6,554 nt of DNA from Chloroflexota bacterium (GCA_021823555.1 JAKANW010000167.1:1-6554), one strand, 5' to 3'; shown: positions 1 through 5,992, numbered from the stretch's first letter. Made by a program: numbers and translations. Notes: generated by a model from the letters alone, not told the origin.

Positions 1-398
1 TCTATAAATCCATTGTCCGCGCCCTCAGCCCCAAGATCGCGTTTGCCAAACGTCAGGCCTTGGCAGACAAGGGTAGTATCCTTGCCGCCAAAGACGTGGT
101 TGCGTATTTGAAAGATGAGTTGGCTAGCGCCCGCGCTGAAAACGTGCTGCCGAGGGATTTTCTGGATTACGTCAGTGGGAACATGATCGTTGACGATGAT
201 GTTCCCACTGCGTTCGAAGAGTCGGGCCTCAAGAAAATGCTCAAATCGTTATTACCCAAAGCGGTCAAGAGCAAACTGAAACAGACCGTCGGCAAACCGA
301 AAATGGATTTCAACGTGCTCGCGTTTCGGATATTTTTAATTGTCCGGATGTATAAAATTTTGAACGAAGACAGGCTCCAAGTTTTGCGCACCTCTTGA
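1..398 (+). CDS. C-terminal part of an unrecognised protein (5' end outside window)
   Basis: The frame beginning at base 3 is open from the window edge to the TGA at 396-398, giving 131 residues. A TTG at 60 could be read as a start, but the frame is open upstream of it and there is no well-placed ribosome binding site, so I treat the gene as cut by the window edge. The visible part is mostly charged helix. It has a Lys-rich stretch (about residues 78-100, containing KSLLPKAVKSKLK) and then an amphipathic or hydrophobic helix (about 104-120, NVLAFRIFLIVRMYKIL), ending in NEDRLQVLRTS. I see no catalytic motif and do not recognise the family. Its position just upstream of a polysaccharide operon on the same strand suggests, by inference only, an earlier gene of the same locus. 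A near-perfect 38-base palindrome lies within its coding sequence at 173-210. Confidence 0.6.
   Translation, partial: YKSIVRALSPKIAFAKRQALADKGSILAAKDVVAYLKDELASARAENVLPRDFLDYVSGNMIVDDDVPTAFEESGLKKMLKSLLPKAVKSKLKQTVGKPKMDFNVLAFRIFLIVRMYKILNEDRLQVLRTS
173..210. repeat. 38-base near-perfect inverted repeat inside the upstream gene
   Basis: Twelve bases at 173-184 (CAGTGGGAACAT) are exactly complementary to 199-210 (ATGTTCCCACTG). Inside them, ATCG at 186-189 pairs with CGAT at 194-197 around a TTGA tetraloop, with a single G-G mismatch (185/198). RNA from either strand could fold into a 16-bp hairpin. It codes for residues about 57-70 of the upstream protein (VSGNMIVDDDVPTA) without breaking the frame. 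There is no T-run after it, so it does not look like an intrinsic terminator. Confidence 0.85.
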
Positions 399-471
399 GT
401 CATTCAACAGGAATGAGAGGAGTGTCCTAATGGAATTGAAATAAATATTCGCAAAAGGGTCATTTTGGAGA

Positions 472-480
472 TGATATAAT
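472..480 (+). promoter_or_regulatory. Candidate extended -10 promoter for the operon
   Basis: TGATATAAT matches the extended -10 consensus (TG, one base, TATAAT) exactly. No good -35 box lies 16-18 bases upstream; the nearest TTGAAA (436-441) is about 33 bases away, too far to pair with it. Extended -10 promoters can work without a -35. Transcription would begin near 487 and leave an untranslated leader of roughly 190 bases before the ATG at 678. Such a box can arise by chance in AT-rich DNA, so this is a candidate only. Confidence 0.4.
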
Positions 481-482
481 AT

Positions 483-506
483 ACCTAACAATTTTGTTAG
501 GTTTTT
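483..506 (+). terminator. Hairpin with T-run: weak intrinsic terminator or operator palindrome
   Basis: ACCTAACA (483-490) and TGTTAGGT (495-502) form a perfect 8-bp stem with an ATTT loop, and T residues run from 502 to 506. It lies about 85 bases after the stop of the upstream gene and points the right way to end that transcript. The stem has only three GC pairs before the end of the arms, so it would be a weak terminator. It also starts three bases after the candidate -10 box and so covers the predicted transcription start, where a palindrome could equally be a repressor site. Confidence 0.45.
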
Positions 507-601
507 CGACCCGAATCCGTCAAGGTCGATGACTAAGATTAAATGTTTCGCTCGTTTTGCTCTGACCATGTTTTTTTGACCTCTCATCGGCAGTAATTGC
601 C

Positions 602-648
602 TTTTGAGGGTTGCGTTCTCAAAGATAACTTTGGGAACAGTTGTTATC
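602..648 (+). promoter_or_regulatory. Two adjacent small stem-loops in the 5' leader
   Basis: TTTGAG (603-608) pairs with CTCAAA (618-623), extendable by G-U pairs on both sides. Directly next to it GATAAC (624-629) pairs with GTTATC (643-648), with an alternative inner AACT/AGTT pairing (627-630 and 639-642). They end 17 bases before the Shine-Dalgarno sequence of the Wzz-type gene. I see none of the conserved bases of the known c-di-GMP riboswitch classes. Stems of this size are common by chance, so a regulatory role is only possible. Confidence 0.25.
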
Positions 649-665
649 CGGTTTATCGCTGTGTT

Positions 666-671
666 GGAGGT
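666..671 (+). promoter_or_regulatory. Ribosome binding site fixing the Wzz-type start
   Basis: GGAGGT lies six bases before the ATG at 678. It is the best Shine-Dalgarno match in the window. It sets the start at 678 rather than at the in-frame TTG at 597, which has no such site and would add 27 residues unlike the usual N-terminus of this family. Confidence 0.85.
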
Positions 672-677
672 AGAAAA

Positions 678-1814
678 ATGGAAATTCGCCTTTATTTTCA
701 AATGCTTCAACGTGGTTGGTGGTTGATTCTGCTCGCCGCGCTTGTTGCGTTGTCGGTATCGCTGGGGTTTTCCTATATGGCGGTTCCGCAGTACCAATCG
801 ACGGCAACATTTGTTATTACGCCCAGCGCAACGCTTACGGTGGGCAGGGATGTGGTGAGCAGCCTTTCAACCCTGGGGAGCGCGGATGTTGTCGCGACCT
901 ATGCTGAAGTCATGAACAGCCGTCGGATTCTTGATGCGGCTATGTCGGCCCTAAAATTGGATAACCACACGATCAATCAATACAAAATTTTGGCTGTGGT
1001 TCTTCCCGGCGCAAGTGCGCTTGAGCTGAATGTCTCCGGGCCAGACCCGAGGGTGGCTGCGGACATTGCCAATGCCATCGGCTCCGAGTCCATTAAGTTT
1101 GCCCAAAGTTTCACCCAGGTCTTTGAGTTGCATTTCCTCGATACTGCTGCGCCAGCGAGCGCCCCGTTCAGCCCGCAGCCGGCCCGCGATGCAGGTTTGG
1201 CGCTGGTGCTGGGGGCGGCGGCTGGCGGGTTGTTGGTGATTCTGAGCGAGCAGATTCGAATCCCGTTGGAAGCATACCGCCAGCGCCTCCGCATTGATAG
1301 TCAAACCGGGGTTTTCAACAATCGTTATTTCCGCACCTTGCTGGACAACGAGATCGCCCGCAAACCCGAAGAAATTCTTACGGTGGGCATTGTCGAGCTT
1401 TCTGGCCTGCGCGACCTGCTGGAAACAATGCCTCTCTCCGCGGCCACCCGATTGTTGCGCACGGTGACCGAACGTTTGCGCAATGAATTACGCGGTAACG
1501 ATATGATCGCACGTTGGAACGAGACCAGCTTCGCCCTGATGTTGCCCGCCACACCGGGGTCCGCGGCGAACCGGACCTTTGATCGGATTTACCATTCTCT
1601 GGCGCAATCCGTGCCCCTCGACGATTACGGCATCACGGTCAATGCGGATCCGCATGTAGGCGGGGCGGTTTACAGCAACAATATTACTTCCCAAGAGGTG
1701 GTGGAACAGGCCGAAAGCGCGGTGGAACAGGCCCGGAAGGACACGGCCCATCCGATTTACGTTTGGGAGATGAAAAATCCGTTCTGGATCCATAAAGATT
1801 CGGAAACGAACTAA
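678..1814 (+). CDS. Wzz-type chain-length determinant fused to a degenerate GGDEF domain
   Basis: This 378-residue protein looks like a polysaccharide co-polymerase, the inner-membrane factor that sets polymer length in Wzx/Wzy pathways. Residues 1-35 (MEIRLYFQMLQRGWWLILLA onward) are the typical Wzz N-terminus with the first membrane segment. Residues about 37-170 would be outside the membrane. A proline-rich run (AAPASAPFSPQP, 157-168) precedes the second membrane segment (172-190), as is usual in this family. No Walker motif or tyrosine kinase domain follows. Instead residues about 205-365 align with a GGDEF domain: DSQTGVFNNRYF (207-218) matches the opening DxLTGLxNRR motif. The catalytic GGDEF is replaced by NETSF (281-285), and positions equal to PleD Asn335 and Asp344 are Leu248 and Thr257, so cyclase activity is very unlikely. 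The I-site RxxD is kept as R272-G-N-D275 at the canonical spacing. Inference: a c-di-GMP-sensing co-polymerase. It is the first gene of the operon. Confidence 0.85.
   Translation: MEIRLYFQMLQRGWWLILLAALVALSVSLGFSYMAVPQYQSTATFVITPSATLTVGRDVVSSLSTLGSADVVATYAEVMNSRRILDAAMSALKLDNHTINQYKILAVVLPGASALELNVSGPDPRVAADIANAIGSESIKFAQSFTQVFELHFLDTAAPASAPFSPQPARDAGLALVLGAAAGGLLVILSEQIRIPLEAYRQRLRIDSQTGVFNNRYFRTLLDNEIARKPEEILTVGIVELSGLRDLLETMPLSAATRLLRTVTERLRNELRGNDMIARWNETSFALMLPATPGSAANRTFDRIYHSLAQSVPLDDYGITVNADPHVGGAVYSNNITSQEVVEQAESAVEQARKDTAHPIYVWEMKNPFWIHKDSETN
1700..1733 (+). repeat. 13-base direct repeat, 21-base period, inside the GGDEF-like domain
   Basis: GGTGGAACAGGCC occurs at 1700-1712 and again at 1721-1733, exactly seven codons apart. 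It encodes VEQA twice (residues 342-345 and 349-352) in what should be the final helix of the GGDEF-like domain, where active cyclases have the ADxALYxAK pattern. It may be a small in-frame duplication or simply repeated helix sequence. Confidence 0.7.
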
Positions 1815-1836
1815 ATGGAGACGCGTATATGTATCA

Positions 1837-1857
1837 GCCCGCCTCGAAAAGGCGGGC
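1837..1857 (+). other. GC-rich hairpin between the Wzz-type gene and the polymerase gene
   Basis: GCCCGCCT (1837-1844) and AGGCGGGC (1850-1857) form a perfect 8-bp stem with a CGAAA loop. It sits 22 bases after the TAA at 1812-1814 and 10 bases before the ATG at 1868. There is no T-run after it, so it is not a standard intrinsic terminator. The best Shine-Dalgarno candidate for the next gene (GGCGGG, 1851-1856) lies within its 3' arm; the alternative GGTGA at 1860-1864 is very close to the ATG. The hairpin could therefore limit polymerase translation or protect the upstream message from 3' decay. Confidence 0.7.
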
Positions 1858-1867
1858 ATGGTGACTT

Positions 1868-3370
1868 ATGAGAATTCAGAATCTGCTTTCGTCTCCCGTC
1901 TCGCCTGGAGCGGCAAAGAAACCATTTGATTGGCTGGCGATCTTTATCGTCGCTCTGTCACTGCTTCTATCGGTCATCATCGCATACACCGTGGGGCAGA
2001 TTGGGTTCCTGGCTTTGCTGGCGATTCCGGCCATGCTCGCTTTTATTGGCGCCATCGGAAAACCGGAATGGGGTTTGGTGGGCTTCCTAGTCATTACCTT
2101 TACCCAGTTGTCGGATGTGCTCATCGTTTATCATCATCTGCCCTCCATTGCCCAGCCACTTGCCGCGTTGCTGCTGGTTGTGATCGTGATTCGGATTGCA
2201 GTCTTTGGGGAACAGCCGCTTGGTTGGTTGCGGGCCGGCGTCTTCCTGCTGATCTACACTACTGCCTGGTTGATTTCCTTGCTCCATGCCAGCGATGCCG
2301 CTACCGCCACCACCACCTTTATTGGCTTCGCTAAAGATGCCTTGGGAATGTTGATCGTGGTGTACTTCATCCAAAGTCCATCCACGATGAGGCATGCCTT
2401 TTGGGCGCTGATCGTGGCTGGTATTTTTATGGGGACGATCACCGCCTTTCAATACTTCACAAGCAGTTACGGAAACGTATTCTGGGGATTTGGCGGGTGG
2501 GAGCAGCAAATTAGCGGCGCTGTGACTCGTTACCGAATTACTGGCCCGTATGCGAATCCTAATGCATATGCCCAAGTGATGGTGGTTATCTCCGCGCTGG
2601 CGTTGGATCGCGTTTGGCATGAGCGCAAAACGCTGCCGAAACTGGTCGCGGGTTGGTCGTTAGTCGTGAGCGTCCTGGCCGTCTTCGTCACATTCTCCCG
2701 CGGCGGGTTCATCAGCTTGGTGTTCACGATCAGCGTGCTGCTCATCCAGCGCCGTTTCAATTTCATCCCGCTGTTGATCACGGCCTTGATTGGATTGGGG
2801 TTGGTGCAGTTTCTGCCGGATACGTATTCCTCGCGAATTAACTCCCTGTTGCAATTGGTTCCCTCATCAACAGCCAGCCCGTTATCGGATCCATCCTTCG
2901 TCGGTCGTTTGAGCGAGAACACGGTTGCCTATCGCATGTTCCTCGATGATCCCTTCCTGGGCGTGGGATTGGGTAATTACCGGGTACTTTACCAAGATTA
3001 TTCCCGGCACTTGGGCTTGGATACCCGCCGTGTTTCACGTACCCCGGCCAGTTTGTACCTGGAGATTCTTTCGGAACAAGGATTGGTTGGTTCTATTGTC
3101 TTTGTCATCTTGATCGTGTATATTTTCGCTGGCCTGGTCAAGGCGCGGCGGAATTTTTCCTTTGCTGGCATGCGGGATGAAGCCTTTATGACCAGTGCAA
3201 TTTTGGCTGGCATGGCAGGGTACATGTTCGAAGCGATCTTCAAGAACAGCGCTTATTCGAACGCGTTTTGGGTGCTGGTGGGAGTTGCCTTGGCCGTCAT
3301 CCAGGTTGCACAGCTATCTTTCAATAAAGCCATTGAGCAGGCGGACTCCCCCGTAAGGCAACTGGCGTGA
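1868..3370 (+). CDS. O-antigen polymerase/ligase-family membrane protein (Wzy-like)
   Basis: This 500-residue, very hydrophobic protein with about a dozen predicted membrane segments belongs to the Wzy_C (O-antigen ligase/polymerase) family, which joins lipid-linked repeat units outside the inner membrane. Supporting motifs are GPYANPNAYA (226-235), TFSRGG (275-280, with the conserved Arg278), the segment from GRLSENTVAYR through DDPFLGVGLGNY (346-371), and RTPASLYLEILSEQGLVG (391-408). These match the family pattern around its large external loop and the helix after it. In the last motif most relatives have PHS or PHN where this protein has PAS (393-395), so the commonly conserved His is missing. 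Upstream in-frame TGA at 1862 means translation cannot begin earlier than the ATG at 1868. Placement between a co-polymerase gene and a flippase gene favours a polymerase over a lipid A-core or glycoprotein ligase, but the family alone does not settle this. Confidence 0.85.
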   Translation: MRIQNLLSSPVSPGAAKKPFDWLAIFIVALSLLLSVIIAYTVGQIGFLALLAIPAMLAFIGAIGKPEWGLVGFLVITFTQLSDVLIVYHHLPSIAQPLAALLLVVIVIRIAVFGEQPLGWLRAGVFLLIYTTAWLISLLHASDAATATTTFIGFAKDALGMLIVVYFIQSPSTMRHAFWALIVAGIFMGTITAFQYFTSSYGNVFWGFGGWEQQISGAVTRYRITGPYANPNAYAQVMVVISALALDRVWHERKTLPKLVAGWSLVVSVLAVFVTFSRGGFISLVFTISVLLIQRRFNFIPLLITALIGLGLVQFLPDTYSSRINSLLQLVPSSTASPLSDPSFVGRLSENTVAYRMFLDDPFLGVGLGNYRVLYQDYSRHLGLDTRRVSRTPASLYLEILSEQGLVGSIVFVILIVYIFAGLVKARRNFSFAGMRDEAFMTSAILAGMAGYMFEAIFKNSAYSNAFWVLVGVALAVIQVAQLSFNKAIEQADSPVRQLA

Positions 3371-4863
3371 GTGAATCGAACACACAACCCAACTTTGCGC
3401 GGGTGGCTATTCGCGGTACGGCCTGGCAATATGTGACCTTCTTTGGCGGAAAAATAATGGTGTTCATTAGCACCATTATTTTGGCGCGCATCCTCAGCAA
3501 GGACGACTTTGGCCTGGTCGGCTATGCCGTGACTACCACCAATTTCCTCGATGTGGTCAGTGATTTGGGGATTGGCGCAGCGTTGGTGTATTACCCCTTC
3601 GATAAACGCCGGTCCAGTACGGCTTTTTGGCTTAATCTGCTGGTCCGATTTACCCTGTTTGGATTCACCTGGCTGGTGGTCGCACCGGCGGCCGGCGACT
3701 ATTTTCAGGATGTGCGCGTTGTGGCCGTGACCCGCGTCCTGGCGCTGACCTTTCCGGTTGATGCGTTCGGCGATATCCATCAATGGACCTTGCTGAAGAA
3801 TCTATCCTTTGGCCGTTCCGTCATTCCGGATTTCGTATCCGCCATTTTCAAGGGACTGGTTTCGATCATTCTTGCGGTGGTCGGATTCGGCGCTTGGAGC
3901 CTCATTTGGGGCCAGGTGACCGGCGCGGTCGCCTCCGTGATCGTTCTGTGGCTCATCTCTCCCTGGCGGCCATCCCTGGAATTTGATTTTTCGATGGTCG
4001 GCGGCCTGTTGAAATATGGCGTCAATATCGTCGGCGTGGCCCTTTTAGGAACGCTAATTCAAAACCTGGATTATCTGCTGGTAGGACGTTATCTTGGCGC
4101 GGTGCTCCTGGGGGTTTACACCCTGGCCTATCGCCTGCCAGACTTGTCCATCCTGCAATTCGCGCGCGTGTTGAGCACGGTCTTGTTTCCCTTGTATTCC
4201 AAAATGCGCGAGATTCCCGGAAGTTTGACACGCGGCTTTTATCTGACCACGCGCTATGTTTCGTTAGTGACGATGCCATTGGGTGTAGGGCTGGCCTTAG
4301 TGGCGCGGCCGTTTACCCTGGCGGTTTTCACGGATAAATGGGCCGAGATCATCCCGGTGTTGCAGGCCTTGTCAATCTATTCCATGATGCTTTCCCTGGC
4401 ATTCAACGCCGGCAGCGCCTACAAAGCCGAGGGACGCCCGCAAGTGCTTACATACTTGAACCTATTCCGCCTAGTCATGCTTTTCCCGGCGCTTTGGTGG
4501 GCCGTCAATGGTGCCAAGACCCTCGTCGCGGTGGGCTGGATGCATGCCTTGGTGGCCTTTATTGGTGGATCGGTTAACCTGTTCGCGGCCGCGCGCTTGC
4601 TTCACCTCTCGCTCAAGGACCTGGGCGAAGCGATTCTTCCCTCTGCGGTCGCCACGGCCATCATGGCCGCCGCCACCTTTGGGGCACTGCAATTGACCGC
4701 CTCCATGTCCAATTGGGTGCAGTTGATCGCCGGCGTGGGCATCGGCGGGCTGGTTTACATCGGCGCGTTGTGGTTCATCAAACGCGAGATGGTTCTCTCG
4801 CTGATTCGCAATCTTCGTTCATCGCTTCTGCGAGGTCTCAATGCATCTGGCGCAAATGATTGA
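3367..4863 (+). CDS. Wzx-type oligosaccharide flippase (MOP superfamily)
   Basis: This 498-residue protein has 12-14 predicted membrane segments and the look of the polysaccharide biosynthesis branch of the MOP superfamily. It would flip undecaprenyl-linked repeat units from the cytoplasmic to the outer face of the membrane. The N-terminal part has the expected pattern ARVAIRGTAWQYV, LARILSKDDFGLVGYAV (39-55) and SDLGIGAALVYYP (65-77). The middle has NLDYLLVGRYLGAVLLGVYT (233-252) followed by LAYRLPDL (253-260), typical of this family. It starts at GTG 3367, whose bases GTGA overlap the polymerase stop; AAGG at 3355-3358 lies eight bases upstream. The overlap suggests translational coupling. 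A long perfect inverted repeat (3451-3482) falls in codons about 29-39. The generic name would be wzx; the substrate cannot be read from the sequence. Confidence 0.9.
   Translation: MSESNTQPNFARVAIRGTAWQYVTFFGGKIMVFISTIILARILSKDDFGLVGYAVTTTNFLDVVSDLGIGAALVYYPFDKRRSSTAFWLNLLVRFTLFGFTWLVVAPAAGDYFQDVRVVAVTRVLALTFPVDAFGDIHQWTLLKNLSFGRSVIPDFVSAIFKGLVSIILAVVGFGAWSLIWGQVTGAVASVIVLWLISPWRPSLEFDFSMVGGLLKYGVNIVGVALLGTLIQNLDYLLVGRYLGAVLLGVYTLAYRLPDLSILQFARVLSTVLFPLYSKMREIPGSLTRGFYLTTRYVSLVTMPLGVGLALVARPFTLAVFTDKWAEIIPVLQALSIYSMMLSLAFNAGSAYKAEGRPQVLTYLNLFRLVMLFPALWWAVNGAKTLVAVGWMHALVAFIGGSVNLFAAARLLHLSLKDLGEAILPSAVATAIMAAATFGALQLTASMSNWVQLIAGVGIGGLVYIGALWFIKREMVLSLIRNLRSSLLRGLNASGAND
3451..3482. repeat. 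Perfect 12-bp inverted repeat early in the flippase gene
   Basis: AAAATAATGGTG (3451-3462) is exactly complementary to CACCATTATTTT (3471-3482). A U-G pair (3463/3470) and a U-A pair (3464/3469) extend the RNA stem to 14 bp, closed by a CATT loop. It encodes KIMVFISTIIL in the first membrane segment. The A-rich left arm and T-rich right arm resemble a bidirectional terminator, but only four GC pairs are present and translation normally would keep it unfolded. Confidence 0.85.
4832..4835 (+). promoter_or_regulatory. Ribosome binding site for the first glycosyltransferase
   Basis: GAGG lies five bases before the ATG at 4841, inside the 3' end of the flippase gene. It supports 4841 over the second in-frame ATG at 4856. 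Starting at 4841 also keeps the first beta-strand (HLAQMID) that this fold needs. Confidence 0.65.
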
Positions 4864-5983
4864 CACCCTAGATTGGGGCGGTGCACAGAAGATGCAGCTC
4901 TTTCTGGTGCAGGCGCTTGTCCCATTGGGTATTGATGTGACGGTCATCAGTCTGAACCAATCGCTGGATTCGCCCCTGCCCGCACAGCTGAAAGCGGCGG
5001 GAGCGCGCGTGATGATCTTTCCATTTCCGCGTCTGCTAAGCTTGCAGTCCTTTCTACGCCTCGCCGCGTTCATGCGGCGCGAGAAATTTGACCTGTTGCA
5101 CGCCTACCTGGCGTACGGAAATATCATCGGCTCGCTGGTCGGGCGGCTGAGTAGTACGCCGGTGTTTGGTTCATTTCGCAACGCTGGCTACGACCCGCAG
5201 CGGATGACTGCCCGGCGCATCAAGCTGGAAACCTTCTGCCTCCAGCATTTCACCCAGGGCATCATTGCTAATGGATACGCCGTGGCCGAGTATGGTCGAA
5301 AACAAGTAGGGAACAGCATCCCGATCGATATCCTTCCCAACGCCATCGATGCCAATGCGAAGCCATCGCTCTCCAATGCGGAGAGACGGACATTGCGCCA
5401 GCAGATCGCCAGCGACCCGGACCGCACGATCATTCTCTCAGTGGGCCGGTTGACTCCCCAAAAAGGATTTCCCAACCTCCTGCGGGCTTATGCCTCTGTA
5501 CTTCAAGCTCATCCTAACACGGCCCTGGTGATTGCCGGCGGCGGCATTTCTCAAGGCGATCTGGAAGAGGAAATCCACCGTCTCGGCCTAGACGGCCACG
5601 CCTTCCTGCTCGGCCAATACAATGATGTTCCGCGTTTGCTGGCGGTAGCCGATATTTACGCCAACTCCTCTATCATCGAAGGCACGCCCGTATCCCTGCT
5701 GGAGGCCATGTCGGCCGGGCTGCCGATCGCGGCTACTGCTGTGGGTGATACCCCGTACATCCTCGACAACACCTCCGCCATCCTTGTGCCCGCCGAACAT
5801 CCCGAAGAATTGGCGGAGGCGCTTTCCGCCCTGATCGCCTCGCCCGAACGACGCTGCCAGCTGGGGCGGGCCGCCCGGGAACGCGTCGAGCGAAACTACA
5901 GCCCCAAGCCGTGGACACGCAATCTCCTGCAACTGTATTCAAAGCTGGCTCCCCAAGCGGCAGACTATCTGGCCAAGATCTGA
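4841..5983 (+). CDS. GT4-type glycosyltransferase (GT-B fold)
   Basis: This complete 380-residue protein is a retaining GT4-family glycosyltransferase, expected to add a sugar from a nucleotide-sugar donor to the growing lipid-linked oligosaccharide at the cytoplasmic face. The N-terminal Rossmann domain opens with HLAQMIDTLDWGGAQK (2-17), whose GGAQ matches the usual GGAE loop. The C-terminal donor domain begins near 195 with IILSVGRLTPQKGF (197-210), where Arg203 and Lys208 fit the phosphate-binding pair. It continues through IIEGTPVSLLEAMSAGLPI (278-296), the EX7E motif with Glu280 and Glu288. Length is normal for the family and I see no broken motif or signal peptide. The start overlaps the flippase gene by 23 bases, indicating a coupled operon. 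Donor sugar and linkage cannot be predicted. Confidence 0.92.
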   Translation: MHLAQMIDTLDWGGAQKMQLFLVQALVPLGIDVTVISLNQSLDSPLPAQLKAAGARVMIFPFPRLLSLQSFLRLAAFMRREKFDLLHAYLAYGNIIGSLVGRLSSTPVFGSFRNAGYDPQRMTARRIKLETFCLQHFTQGIIANGYAVAEYGRKQVGNSIPIDILPNAIDANAKPSLSNAERRTLRQQIASDPDRTIILSVGRLTPQKGFPNLLRAYASVLQAHPNTALVIAGGGISQGDLEEEIHRLGLDGHAFLLGQYNDVPRLLAVADIYANSSIIEGTPVSLLEAMSAGLPIAATAVGDTPYILDNTSAILVPAEHPEELAEALSALIASPERRCQLGRAARERVERNYSPKPWTRNLLQLYSKLAPQAADYLAKI

Positions 5984-5992
5984 GTAGTCTCT

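Larger units (their letters stand above)
399..677 (+). other. AT-rich intergenic leader upstream of the polysaccharide operon
   Basis: This 279-base gap holds no credible gene. It contains, in order, a perfect extended -10 box (472-480), a 20-base palindrome followed by a T-run (483-506), an inverted repeat TCGACC/GGTCGA (506-511 and 524-529), two small stem-loops (602-624 and 624-648) and a strong Shine-Dalgarno sequence (666-671). It is much richer in A and T than the flanking genes. By inference it separates the upstream transcript from the operon and carries the operon promoter and a structured 5' leader. Confidence 0.6.

Noticed and set aside
413..444. Two tiny overlapping ORFs (MRGVS at 413-430 and MELK at 430-444) as a leader peptide
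   Set aside because: They are only four to five codons long, lie upstream of the best promoter candidate, and have no distinctive codon run.
487..665. c-di-GMP riboswitch in the operon leader
   Set aside because: This was tempting given the GGDEF-like protein, but none of the conserved bases of the known c-di-GMP riboswitch classes are visible.
597..677. N-terminal extension of the Wzz-type protein from the TTG at 597
   Set aside because: No Shine-Dalgarno before 597, the extra residues do not look like the family N-terminus, and the ATG at 678 has a strong GGAGGT at ideal distance.
1642..1655. 14-base perfect palindrome ATGCGGATCCGCAT in the Wzz-type gene
   Set aside because: A palindrome of this length without a loop is expected roughly once every few windows of this size by chance.
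2087..2620. Long antisense open frame opposite the polymerase gene (and a similar one at 3253-3783)
   Set aside because: The translations are low-complexity His/Gln/Gly-rich sequence with no domain, lying fully opposite well-supported membrane protein genes.
5772..5819. 9-bp inverted repeat CCTCCGCCA/TGGCGGAGG in the first glycosyltransferase
   Set aside because: The 30-base spacer and GC-rich, Ala-codon-rich context make chance pairing plausible.
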